NCBI GenBank assembly: GCA_024280335.1
Contig: JAJRQI010000061.1
Coordinates: 98,465-162,464 of the forward strand
DNA from: Deltaproteobacteria bacterium
GTDB taxonomy: Bacteria; Desulfobacterota; Desulfuromonadia; Desulfuromonadales; Geopsychrobacteraceae
DNA length: 64,000 bases
Direction of reading: 5' to 3'
Positions within the stretch are counted from its first letter, which is position 1. The number at the start of each line of letters is the position of its first letter. The notes below the pieces were generated by a model, which worked only from the letters and a program-made list of their open reading frames with translations, did no database searches and was not told the DNA's origin. Positions 7,289 through 15,336 of the stretch are shown here, piece after piece. The translations under genes and the position numbers were made by a program.

Positions 7289-10165
7289 TCAGAGAACCGC
7301 TTGCAGATACTCGCCAGTGATGGTCTGTTTCTGCTTGGCCAGCTGTTTCGGGTCGATCTCGACAAATTTTTCGTCCGGGGTGACCTTGAACAGTGGTTGG
7401 CCTTTCTGGACAATGGTGCCATCGCCGCCTTCAATGATGATCTTGTCGATCGTGCCGGAGAAGGGTGCCGGAACCTTGTTGAACATCTTCATGACTTCAA
7501 GAATGAAGAGCGGCTGCCCCTTCTCAAAGTGCATCCCTTCGCTGACAAAGGATGGCAAGCCGGGAGCTTCCTGGCCGTAGTACATGCCGCCGCCCGGGGT
7601 AACGATTTCGTCGGCTTTGGTGGCCGGCGGCGGTACCAGGATCTTCTTCATCGCCGCTTGCAGTGCCGGATCGTGCAGATACTCAGGGATGGCGACCTCC
7701 AGATCGTCCTCAACTTTGAGATCGTAGAAGTCGGTTTTGTCGGCAATCATACAGAGCAGTCCGAGCAATTCGTTGCCGATTTCGTAGCCGACATGCGCAG
7801 CCTGGATTTGCGTCCAGGTTTCTTGGTCGTAACCGCCCTGCGGCATATCTTTACTGAGGATTTCGTCAAGCTTGAGGAAATCCTCTTTTCCAATTGCGAA
7901 CTTCTCGCGCAGTTCAGCATAAAAGGCCAGGGCACTTTCGAGCAGATCGCGGTCGTGGGTCCAGATAACTTCAGCCGAAGGGGCATCGGCACGCCAGGTC
8001 ATGTTCAGATACTCGTAGGTTTCCTGCAGAACCACCAGTGGGTTGCGCAGCCAGATAACCTTGCCAGCTTCGATCTTGAAATTCTTCTGGTTCAGGCTCA
8101 ACCAGCCGGAGAGCATGTGCGGATCTTTCAGCAGAATTTCCATTGGCCGGGTCAGCAGGGTGCCTTTTCGGTCGAGGGTTTCCGAGGCTGCTTTGGCGGC
8201 GCTCTCATCTGCCGCATAGAGTTTGCCGTAATGCTTCTTCATGGCGATGAAAGCATAGATGACATCCAGCTTCTGTGCTTCTTCCTTCAGCTTGCCGACC
8301 AGGGTCAGGTAGGGCACGACAAAGCGGGTGGTCGGTTTGGCCATGACATTGTTGCCGATGAACCAGTTAACCAGGCCGTAATGGAACTCCAGGTTGGTTG
8401 CCAGGTTGCTGCCGCGCAGTACGGTGCGGCGAATAACTTTCGACAGCTTCTCGTAGCTGGAGAGCCGGTCTTCGTCCTGGGTCAGCAGCAGGGCGATGTT
8501 GGAATCGTAGGCACCGGCCAGATGGTAACGCATGAACAGGCCGGTATCGGGGTTCGGCGTGCAGATCCCCTGATCATCTCGGATCTCCCCTTCGATCGGC
8601 TTGGACCAGTTGCGGATTACGCCGCCGGCGCTGGGCGACAGTGAGCAGTCGGTAGCGTTGAGGCGGGCTTCGGCGCTGGCGCCGAAACGGGCAATCCGCT
8701 CGGGACGCGGCAGGCGCTCCTTGTGTTCGGCGAGCAGCGCCATCGCTTCGACCAGAGACTCGACAATAAAGAAGTCATTCTGGTCTTTCGGGTTGGTGAA
8801 TTTGAGGCTGTAGACCAGCTCGGTAACGCGGTGCTCAACCTGGATCCGGGTGTTGACCTCCATAAAGTAGTGCCGCTCACCATCAACGATACACTCGAAG
8901 GTTGATGCCGAGTCGAGACCGACAGCCGTGCCGAAGCGCTCCGATTCTTCTTCCATCCGCTCAAGGACTTTCAGATCCGATTCCAGGGCTTTCGCCTGGG
9001 CTTTCAGGCCGGCTTGCTTGGCCTTGGCGATCTCTGCGCTCAGCGCTTCCTGGGTGACGGAGATTTCCAGAAGTTTCTGCTCGTGCATCTGCAGCGAGCA
9101 GTCACGGCCACCGAGGGCGATTGCCCAGTTGCCGTTACCGAGTAGCTGGATCTCGTTGTGCCGGGTCTGCTCGATATTCAATTCAACCAGAACGTTCTTG
9201 TTGTCGCCGACGCCGTTGGTTTTGACCTCGTTAAGGATTTCGCGAACCAGACCGGGAGCATCAACTGCGGCTTCATTGATCTGCTTGTCGGTCGGCTTTT
9301 TGGTCATCAGTAACGAGGCACCGAGAATCCGCTGCCCTTTACCTCCGCCGCCGCCGATCGCCTTGAGACGAATGCGGGCACCGGGGTAGTTTCTGAACAT
9401 TGCTGCACATTCTACTTCTACCTGAGCGCAGAGCTCCTCAATCGAGTAGAGATCCAATCCTTTGTCGTAGGAGGCAAAGAGGATTGCATCGGCCAGGGTT
9501 TCCAGGGCGAGTTGCTTATCGTCGAGGATCTTTTTGGACACACTCAATTTCTGGGCTTTGACCAGTGACAGCAGCTCTTCCCGACTGGGATATTTTTTCA
9601 GCAGGGCGCGGGCGGTGACGTTGTCGATACCCGGAGTTACCGAAACGTTGACCTGCAGCGCCGTCCGTTTGGCCTCATCTTTTTTACCGGCAGCGCGCTG
9701 GGTTCCGGAGCAGGGGCCGATAAACTTGAGACCGGCAGCTTCGAGTGCCGCGACAAACTCATCATCCTCGGCCATAAAACCGTAACCGGCGAAGATGGAA
9801 TCGTAACCGTTATCATGAGCGGTATCGATGATCTGTTGGATCCGCTCGACCCGCTCCTCTTTGGACGCCCCGGAGTAGTCAGGCACCCGGTGAACGCGGC
9901 TGTTGTCGGTCAGCTGGCGCAGTTCCGGGGAGAGGGCGTTCGGATAGACGATGGAATCTTTCTCCGAGAGCAGGATGCCGTAATGGCTGATCCCCATCTC
10001 TTCATAGACGTCCATCGCTTCTTTACGGATCGGGCCGCGACAGACGATCAGCGGTTTCAGCGCTTCACAGGAGAAGGAACGGACCCACTCGGAGGAGGAC
10101 TGGCTTAGTCGACGGTCTTTGTGGATCAGCGGATTGTTTGCGTACAGGTCTGTATTTTGTGCCAT
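7289..10165 (-). CDS. Acyl-CoA carboxylase, fused biotin carboxylase and biotin carrier
   Basis: A 958-residue subunit that carboxylates its own biotin with ATP and bicarbonate. The first 500 residues are biotin carboxylase: Rossmann-like start, ATP-grasp loop KAIGGGGGKGQRIL, and EVNTRIQVEHRVTELV. The last 80 residues are a biotinyl domain with EVMKM (usual form EAMKM), the Lys being biotinylated. Between them lie about 300 residues without a recognised domain, so the protein is far longer than the usual 600-670-residue fused subunits. ATG at 10165 has GGAG 9 nt upstream; an in-frame ATG at 10219, 13 nt after the partner gene, is the alternative (976 residues). With the carboxyltransferase upstream it should make malonyl- or methylmalonyl-CoA; the substrate is not decidable here. 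Confidence 0.85.
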   Translation of the reverse strand: MAQNTDLYANNPLIHKDRRLSQSSSEWVRSFSCEALKPLIVCRGPIRKEAMDVYEEMGISHYGILLSEKDSIVYPNALSPELRQLTDNSRVHRVPDYSGASKEERVERIQQIIDTAHDNGYDSIFAGYGFMAEDDEFVAALEAAGLKFIGPCSGTQRAAGKKDEAKRTALQVNVSVTPGIDNVTARALLKKYPSREELLSLVKAQKLSVSKKILDDKQLALETLADAILFASYDKGLDLYSIEELCAQVEVECAAMFRNYPGARIRLKAIGGGGGKGQRILGASLLMTKKPTDKQINEAAVDAPGLVREILNEVKTNGVGDNKNVLVELNIEQTRHNEIQLLGNGNWAIALGGRDCSLQMHEQKLLEISVTQEALSAEIAKAKQAGLKAQAKALESDLKVLERMEEESERFGTAVGLDSASTFECIVDGERHYFMEVNTRIQVEHRVTELVYSLKFTNPKDQNDFFIVESLVEAMALLAEHKERLPRPERIARFGASAEARLNATDCSLSPSAGGVIRNWSKPIEGEIRDDQGICTPNPDTGLFMRYHLAGAYDSNIALLLTQDEDRLSSYEKLSKVIRRTVLRGSNLATNLEFHYGLVNWFIGNNVMAKPTTRFVVPYLTLVGKLKEEAQKLDVIYAFIAMKKHYGKLYAADESAAKAASETLDRKGTLLTRPMEILLKDPHMLSGWLSLNQKNFKIEAGKVIWLRNPLVVLQETYEYLNMTWRADAPSAEVIWTHDRDLLESALAFYAELREKFAIGKEDFLKLDEILSKDMPQGGYDQETWTQIQAAHVGYEIGNELLGLLCMIADKTDFYDLKVEDDLEVAIPEYLHDPALQAAMKKILVPPPATKADEIVTPGGGMYYGQEAPGLPSFVSEGMHFEKGQPLFILEVMKMFNKVPAPFSGTIDKIIIEGGDGTIVQKGQPLFKVTPDEKFVEIDPKQLAKQKQTITGEYLQAVL

Positions 10166-10232
10166 GGGCTTTATCTCCACTTCCATGGGGTTTAATTTGA
10201 TCTCGCGATTTTTCATCAATTTTTCTCACTCA

Positions 10233-11957
10233 TCAATGGAATTCGCGCTGCACATCCTGCCATTTGGATGGCTTGTAGTGGCGCAGGAAGAAGTTGAGGT
10301 TTTCACCCAGAACCTGCCGCAGGTCGGTCGGCATGACCAGCGAGGAGATCGAACCGAGCGCCAGGCCCTCTTTCGGATTCATCAGCTCTTTTTCGTAGCG
10401 GGTGTTCAGCGCGGTTTCTTCTACCTTGAGCCACTCGGCCGCTTCCTTCTCGGCATCAGCTTTGGCATCCGCTGCACTCATGCCCGCTGCGGCTCGTTCC
10501 TGGGCACCGGCGGCAATCCGTTGCTTGATCGCGCCACGCACTTTGCGCAGTTCAGTTTTGTAGACAAATTCTTTACCGGCTGGCCCCATAACCGCCAGAC
10601 GGGTGGTCGGCAGCGCCAGTACCAGATCGGCGCCGGTCGGGTAGTTATTGTAGGAGGCATAAGCGCCGCCGTAAGCGTTGCGCAGGATCAACAGGATCCG
10701 CGGAGTGCGGACATCGACGATCGAATCGAGCATCGAGCGACCGGCCTGAACGATGCCGCGCGCTTCCTGCTCGCGACCTGGAAGGAAACCGGTGGTATCT
10801 TCCATGAAGATCAGCGGGATATTGTAGATGTTACAGAAGCGGACGAAACGAGCGATCTTCACTGCCGAATCACAGTCGATCTGGCCGGAAGAGACCGCCG
10901 AGTTGTTGGCGACGAAACCGACCACGTTACCGCCGAGGCGACCGAAAGCGGTAATTGCTTCGCGAGCGCGGGTCGGCTGGAGTTCAAAGTAATCGCCGTG
11001 ATCGCAGATCTGCTGAATGATGATCGAAACATCGAACGGGGTATTGAATCCGGTCGGTGAGTTAAAGGCTTTTTTCAGCAGGGTGTTGATCTCCCAGGTT
11101 TTACGGTCGAGAGGATCGCTGGTCTCCTGAAAATTGGCCATGCTGTAGTTGTTGTCCGGAATGTAGCTGAGCAGGCGAACCGCGGTGCGCAGAGCGGCGG
11201 TTTCGTCGGCGACGGAAAGATCGGTGACGCCGGTTGCGCTGTGAACCTTGGGTCCACCAAGCTCTTCGGGAGTGATGTCTTCACCCAGAACCGACTTGAC
11301 GACACCCGGACCGGTCAGGCCGAAGAAGGTATCTTCCGGTTGGATGACAAAGCTGCCCTGACGTGGCAGGTAGGAACCGCCACCGGCATTGAAGCCGAAC
11401 ATGCACATGATGGTCGGAACCACGCCGCTGATCTTGCGCAGCGCCGTAAATGCCTCGGCGTAACCATCGAGACCGCCGACCCCGGCGGGAACAAAGGCAC
11501 CGGCCGAATCGTTCATGCCGATCAGCGGGATCCCTTTTTCACCGGCCATGTTCATCAGGCGGGCAAGTTTCTGGCCGTTGGTCGCGTCGATGGAGCCGGC
11601 GCGGACGGTGAAATCATGACCATAAAGAGCCACGTCGCGACCGCCGATATTCAGGATGCCGGTGACCAGCGAAGCACCATCGAGGTTTTTACCCCAGTTC
11701 TGAAACAGAATGTTCGGATCGCTGTCGGTGAGAACCTTGATCCGCTCCCAGACTGTCATCCGTTGCTTGAAATGCTGCTTTTCAATCTGGCTGATCGGCA
11801 CCGATTTGATCGGCCGTTGCGCCAGGTCATAGCCTTCTTTCATGACCTCTTCGTAGCCGCCGGCCTTACCAGCGATTTCACCCGGAATGGTGAATTCGAC
11901 TTCTTTCGTGGTGGCAAGTGGATTTTGCAATGAGGGTGTGATTGTTTTTTTTGACAT
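10233..11957 (-). CDS. Acyl-CoA carboxylase carboxyltransferase subunit
   Basis: A 574-residue carboxyltransferase of the PccB/AccD5 type, which moves the carboxyl group from biotin to an acyl-CoA. It has both crotonase-like halves: the N-terminal half has [20 protein letters not shown] and [15 protein letters not shown], the C-terminal half [17 protein letters not shown] and [14 protein letters not shown] Lys/Ala-rich insert near 490-530 is unusual. I prefer the ATG at 11957, placed 9 nt after AAAGGG, over the one at 11966. It is first in a two-gene operon with the biotin subunit. Acetyl-CoA or propionyl-CoA is the likely substrate. Confidence 0.88.
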   Translation of the reverse strand: MSKKTITPSLQNPLATTKEVEFTIPGEIAGKAGGYEEVMKEGYDLAQRPIKSVPISQIEKQHFKQRMTVWERIKVLTDSDPNILFQNWGKNLDGASLVTGILNIGGRDVALYGHDFTVRAGSIDATNGQKLARLMNMAGEKGIPLIGMNDSAGAFVPAGVGGLDGYAEAFTALRKISGVVPTIMCMFGFNAGGGSYLPRQGSFVIQPEDTFFGLTGPGVVKSVLGEDITPEELGGPKVHSATGVTDLSVADETAALRTAVRLLSYIPDNNYSMANFQETSDPLDRKTWEINTLLKKAFNSPTGFNTPFDVSIIIQQICDHGDYFELQPTRAREAITAFGRLGGNVVGFVANNSAVSSGQIDCDSAVKIARFVRFCNIYNIPLIFMEDTTGFLPGREQEARGIVQAGRSMLDSIVDVRTPRILLILRNAYGGAYASYNNYPTGADLVLALPTTRLAVMGPAGKEFVYKTELRKVRGAIKQRIAAGAQERAAAGMSAADAKADAEKEAAEWLKVEETALNTRYEKELMNPKEGLALGSISSLVMPTDLRQVLGENLNFFLRHYKPSKWQDVQREFH

Positions 11958-12529
11958 CTCGGGCATCCCTTTACAAAAGATTAATTTGTGCCCGGCTCGG
12001 CGGATTCAGGTGCGGTAAGCCGGACGATCCTAAATTCAGTTTCAGCCGTGTCTATAAAAAAGAAGTGTACAGTAACTTAAAACGGCGTTTTTGACAGCCA
12101 TTACAAGACAAAAAACCGGCTGAATTGTCAAGGGAAACTTTATTTAGGATAAAAAATTACAGGTGTAGTTTAAATCTGTTTTGAATCTGGTAGAAGGATA
12201 TGGATGCGATGTGGGTGGAGGCTCGGTAAATCGGTCGCGCATTTTAGTTAGAATGAGCTTCATCTGGCAATGCACTGAATTTACAAAGAAAAGATGAATT
12301 GTATGGGAAATGTTTCTGCTGTTCTCTGGTTCTGGGAGAGTCGATTTCGGTAATTGATCAGACCATTTGACCAATAGAGGGCTTGCCGCAACAGTGAAGA
12401 TAGAAAAAATAGCAAAAATTACATTATCACTTAAGATTGATTGAGGGCTATATCGCTCTCCTTAGACATCGTTTTACCCGCAGGTTTTTTGCTTGCTGGA
12501 AATTGTCTGTTTAGGCTTGGGTGAGACAT
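11958..12529. other. AT-rich intergenic stretch, no gene seen
   Basis: This is the upstream region of the carboxyltransferase gene and the downstream region of the XRE-cupin gene. A 76-codon minus-strand reading (12144-12374) has no ribosome-binding site and an unconvincing composition. No repeat or RNA motif was recognised. The promoter of the carboxylase operon should be here, but no clear -35/-10 pair stands out. Confidence 0.4.
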
Positions 12530-12570
12530 CGACAGCGAGGGTGGCGATTTTGTGGCCACCCTCGCTGTCG
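12530..12570 (-). terminator. Perfect 16-bp hairpin after the XRE-cupin gene
   Basis: GACAGCGAGGGTGGC and GCCACCCTCGCTGTC pair perfectly around a 9-nt loop, 10 nt beyond the stop codon. There is no T-run on the minus strand, so it may be a factor-assisted terminator or an mRNA-stabilising hairpin. Confidence 0.55.
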
Positions 12571-12578
12571 GGTAGAAT

Positions 12579-13163
12579 TTAAAATATCAGCATCTCTCTC
12601 TCTGCATAAATCACAGCAAGGATCGTCGCGGGATCCTCTCCATGGCATGAAACAACATGGGGTAACTTGGAATCATAATAGATAGAATCTCCAGGGGTGA
12701 GGATGTCGGTATGTTCAGAAAGCTTCACCTCAACCTGTCCTTCCAGTACGAAAATAATTTCTTCTCCGACATGCTGGTTGGGTTCGTAAGGGTCTTCAGA
12801 AGGAGTCAGGGTCACAAGAAGCGGCTCCATGTGTCGGTTTTGTTTCTGGTGCCCCAGAGACTCATAACTGTAACGGCCCGACTTACCGGTAGAACTGAAG
12901 CGGGACACGGCTTTTCTGGTATCACTTCTGACGATACAAAACGGCGAATCTGCGCTGTCGCCGAAAATTTCTCCCACCGTAACCTCGAAGGTATTTGCCA
13001 GGCTGATGATATTTCCCAATGGCGGAGAAATCTGTTGGTCTTCAATCCCGGAAATAATTTCTGTGGATATCCCGGATCCCTTGGAGACATCCTCTATCGA
13101 CAACCCCTGTTCGATCCTCAAACCCTTGATTTTTTCTCCAATAGTACTGTTTTGCTCCGGCAT
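12579..13163 (-). CDS. XRE-type regulator with cupin sensor domain
   Basis: A 194-residue transcription factor. Residues 8-65 are a Cro/C1-type helix-turn-helix (GEKIKGLRIEQGLSIEDVSK, then a second helix ISTEIISGIE). Residues 115-190 form a small cupin barrel (HVGEEIIFVLEGQVEVKL, LTPGDSIYYDSKLPHVV) that would bind a small ligand or metal. AGGAG lies 7 nt before the ATG. Members of this class usually control adjacent metabolic genes; here the neighbour is the carboxylase operon upstream on the same strand, across a 600-bp gap, so the target is unclear. Confidence 0.85.
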   Translation of the reverse strand: MPEQNSTIGEKIKGLRIEQGLSIEDVSKGSGISTEIISGIEDQQISPPLGNIISLANTFEVTVGEIFGDSADSPFCIVRSDTRKAVSRFSSTGKSGRYSYESLGHQKQNRHMEPLLVTLTPSEDPYEPNQHVGEEIIFVLEGQVEVKLSEHTDILTPGDSIYYDSKLPHVVSCHGEDPATILAVIYAEREMLIF

Positions 13164-13311
13164 CGTTACTCTCCTTTTAGGAACTTACATGATAGAACAT
13201 AGCTTTTTTGAGAATTTAATCACCAGCTGTTTTAAGTGGATACACCTGAAGAATATAATAAATTTCCCTTGAAATAGGCACGTAAAAATTCTAACCGCTG
13301 TTTTTATTTGC

Positions 13312-14383
13312 GGGGTCACATCTCAACTATCAACTATTTTCCATTTGATCTTCTCGATCATCCCACGCAACGTCTTATCCTTTTCTGCCTTCATCGCACA
13401 GCGCTTGCCACACAGGGAAATGGCAGAACCTGAAATGCCGCCGAAGTAACGACCAAGCTCGACGCAGGGGAGAGCACAAAATTGCAGTGACAGGTAAATG
13501 GCAATCTCGCGGGGCCGATTTCGTTTTTTGCCCTTGGTAATAATAGCTTCAGGACTGCTGCCCGTTGCCGCCGCAACCGTTGCGACAATCTTTTCCGGTG
13601 ATATCAGCGGCCGCAGCTTTTTCAGCTGCGGGATCTCCTTCGCGTCTCTGCCGTCCGACAAAAAGGTCTCCTGAACCCAAAGGACAAAAGATGTGTCTCC
13701 CAGAATACAGCCGGCAACACTCTGGTTGTTCGGGTTTTTCAGGCTGTCCACAGCTGTTTCTTCGACAAAGGCGCGATAGCTCCTGAGTGCCGATTTTGTT
13801 TGACTGGAGAAATGAGCCAGCAACGACGTCTCCAGCCACTCCGGCGTTTCTTTCTCCCCGATAAAAAACGCATAACTGCTCCAGGGATAATCCTGCGGCG
13901 CCTCAACTATTTTTGCTTTGACCGGATTCAGGTGGATATATCGGGACAGTTGCGTCAGATATTCATCCGCATCCACCAGAACAGCCTTGAACCGTCCCTG
14001 AAATAGATGGCCCTGCCGCTGGCGTTTTCGGTTGAAGTAAGTTGCATAACTGACATTAAGCCACTGGATCGCAGCGCTGAGATTAGCCTCGGGGGTTTCG
14101 ATCAGCAGGTGATAATGATTCGACATCAGGCAATAGCTGTGGATGACAATGGCAAACCGTTCTGTTGCAGTTGCTAGATATTCGAGGAATTTCTTGCAGT
14201 CGCGGTTTGATTTGAAGATCGGTTCACCAGCGTTGCCGCGATTGATGACATGGTAGTAAGCGCCGGGGTACTCGATGCGAAGGGGTCTGGCCATAATGTC
14301 CTCCGGGAGCAGGAGTGGTGGATGGGGACAATATGGCCTGTTGGGGGGATGTTGTCAATAGTTGATAGTTGAGATGTGACCCC
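13312..14383. mobile_element. REP-bounded transposase unit (RAYT element)
   Basis: The transposase gene 13323-14294 is bounded by inverted copies of a 26-27-bp repeat that begins GGGGTCACATCTCAACTATC: one at 13312-13337, its exact reverse complement at 14358-14383. The repeat at the 3' end also encodes the last codons and stop of the transposase. Further direct copies at 14476 and 14578 show that the repeat spreads locally. This is the arrangement expected for REP-associated tyrosine transposases, which recognise such palindromic repeats. No target duplication was found. Confidence 0.8.
13323..14294 (-). CDS. REP-associated tyrosine transposase (Y1/IS200-like)
   Basis: A 323-residue single-strand transposase. 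The Y1 domain occupies about residues 1-160: MARPLRIEYPGAYYHVINRG, then the HUH metal motif in MSNHYHLLIETP, and the downstream segment SRYIHLNPVKAKIVEAPQDY with the tyrosine. The C-terminal third (EKIVATVAAATGSSPEAIIT ... PREIAIYLSLQFC) resembles the DnaA-like helix-turn-helix tail seen in longer family members. It is bounded by repeats that overlap its stop codon. It seems intact and possibly active; the family acts on host REP sequences rather than moving as a classical IS. Confidence 0.9.
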   Translation of the reverse strand: MARPLRIEYPGAYYHVINRGNAGEPIFKSNRDCKKFLEYLATATERFAIVIHSYCLMSNHYHLLIETPEANLSAAIQWLNVSYATYFNRKRQRQGHLFQGRFKAVLVDADEYLTQLSRYIHLNPVKAKIVEAPQDYPWSSYAFFIGEKETPEWLETSLLAHFSSQTKSALRSYRAFVEETAVDSLKNPNNQSVAGCILGDTSFVLWVQETFLSDGRDAKEIPQLKKLRPLISPEKIVATVAAATGSSPEAIITKGKKRNRPREIAIYLSLQFCALPCVELGRYFGGISGSAISLCGKRCAMKAEKDKTLRGMIEKIKWKIVDS

Positions 14384-14393
14384 GTTTGTTGCT

Positions 14394-14465
14394 CAATACC
14401 GCCTTGCGTTTGGCCAAATTTTTCGGCACCACTCCCGACTTCTGGCTGGGTCTGCAGAGCGAATA
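14394..14465 (+). pseudogene. 72-bp duplicated fragment of higA
   Basis: These 72 bases are identical to 15135-15206 inside the intact higA gene 740 bp away, then diverge at once on both sides (the copy runs into TAG where higA continues TATGAT). The fragment keeps the helix-turn-helix end and the PDFWLGLQSE segment but has no start codon or promoter. It is sandwiched between two repeats of the transposase family, so it was probably copied or left behind by repeat-mediated recombination. Confidence 0.85.
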
Positions 14466-14475
14466 GGAGCACAGA

Positions 14476-14502
14476 GGGGTCACATCTCGACTATTAACTA
14501 TT
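14476..14502 (+). repeat. REP copy beside the higA fragment
   Basis: GGGGTCACATCTCGACTATT and following bases match the 13312 repeat with three or fewer differences, in the same orientation. It marks the right border of the higA fragment. Confidence 0.8.
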
Positions 14503-14577
14503 AAGGCGTAACTCCCTAAAATCACTGTCTCAAAAATCGTGACTTAAATCTCACTTCTCCATTTTGGGCACAATTTT

Positions 14578-14604
14578 AGGGTCACATCTCAATTATCAAC
14601 TATT
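14578..14604 (+). repeat. REP copy abutting a transposase remnant
   Basis: GGGTCACATCTCAATTATCA and following bases, preceded by A, is a fourth copy of the transposase-associated repeat. As in the intact unit, it overlaps the end of a transposase reading frame. Confidence 0.8.
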
Positions 14605-14651
14605 TGTCCATGAATTTCCCCAATCATCCCACGCAACGCCTTGACCTTTCC
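14589..14651 (-). pseudogene. 3' remnant of a second RAYT transposase
   Basis: The minus strand reads KALRGMIGEIHGQIVDN and stop, clearly homologous to the last residues of the intact transposase (KTLRGMIEKIKWKIVDS). Only about 20 codons survive before the similarity ends next to the higB gene. This shows at least one earlier transposase copy stood here. Confidence 0.8.
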
Positions 14652-14689
14652 TGTTGACGTATTCCCAAAAACAGTATACATCATCAGGG

Positions 14690-14968
14690 ATGATCAAGAG
14701 TTTCCGTTGCAAAGACACTGAATGTCTGTTCGATGACAATCTGGTACGTAACTTCAGAGCCATCGAACGGGTCGCACGCCGGAAGTTGTTGATGTTGCAT
14801 CGTGCTAAAGAATTAACCGATTTGAGAGTGCCGCCGGGCAATCGCCTGGAGGCACTCAAGGGTGATCGTTCTGGCCAGCATAGTATTCGTATCAACGGAC
14901 AGTGGCGTGTCTGTTTTTGCTGGAATGATGGTGATGTCACAGAGGTTGAAATTGTGGACTACCACTAA
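14690..14968 (+). CDS. higB: HigB-type toxin (RelE superfamily)
   Basis: A 92-residue mRNA interferase of the HigB/plasmid killer-protein group. It reads MIKSFRCKDTECLF at the start, RRKLLMLHRAKELTDLRVPP in the middle and SIRINGQWRVCFCW near the end, the last being the conserved substrate-binding strand. In this family the toxin gene precedes the antitoxin gene, as here. I chose the ATG at 14690, which gives the usual family length; a longer reading from 14654 overlaps the transposase remnant. Twelve bases separate it from higA. Confidence 0.93.
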   Translation: MIKSFRCKDTECLFDDNLVRNFRAIERVARRKLLMLHRAKELTDLRVPPGNRLEALKGDRSGQHSIRINGQWRVCFCWNDGDVTEVEIVDYH

Positions 14969-14979
14969 GGAGCATCGTT

Positions 14980-15279
14980 ATGAGTAGTAAATTGGAACTG
15001 ATTCCGCCGGGAGAAATTCTGTTTGAGGATTTTATGAAGCCGTTGGCTGTCAGTCAAAATAGGCTTTCGCGGGATATTAACGTTCCGGTCGGTCGTATCA
15101 ACGATATTGTTCATGGTCGTCGTTCGATAACAGCCAATACCGCCTTGCGTTTGGCCAAATTTTTCGGCACCACTCCCGACTTCTGGCTGGGTCTGCAGAG
15201 CGAATATGATCTGCGGCGCGCAAAAAGAGATTTTTGGCCCAAAGAACAGGGCAAAATCCGTTCATTTCCCGCGGCCTGA
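14980..15279 (+). CDS. higA: HigA-type antitoxin
   Basis: A 99-residue XRE-type DNA-binding antitoxin that neutralises HigB and represses the operon. It carries the HigA hallmark sequence: PPGEILFEDFMKPLAVSQNR, the helix-turn-helix around VPVGRINDIVHGRRSI, and FFGTTPDFWLGLQSEYDLRR. AAGGAG precedes the ATG by 7 nt. Bases 15135-15206 of this gene are duplicated exactly at 14394-14465. With higB it forms a complete type II toxin-antitoxin pair. Confidence 0.94.
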   Translation: MSSKLELIPPGEILFEDFMKPLAVSQNRLSRDINVPVGRINDIVHGRRSITANTALRLAKFFGTTPDFWLGLQSEYDLRRAKRDFWPKEQGKIRSFPAA

Positions 15280-15336
15280 AAAAATCTAGAGTGTCAGAGA
15301 GGGGCTGTAGCGGTAGTGCTTGTCTGTCGTAGCGAT

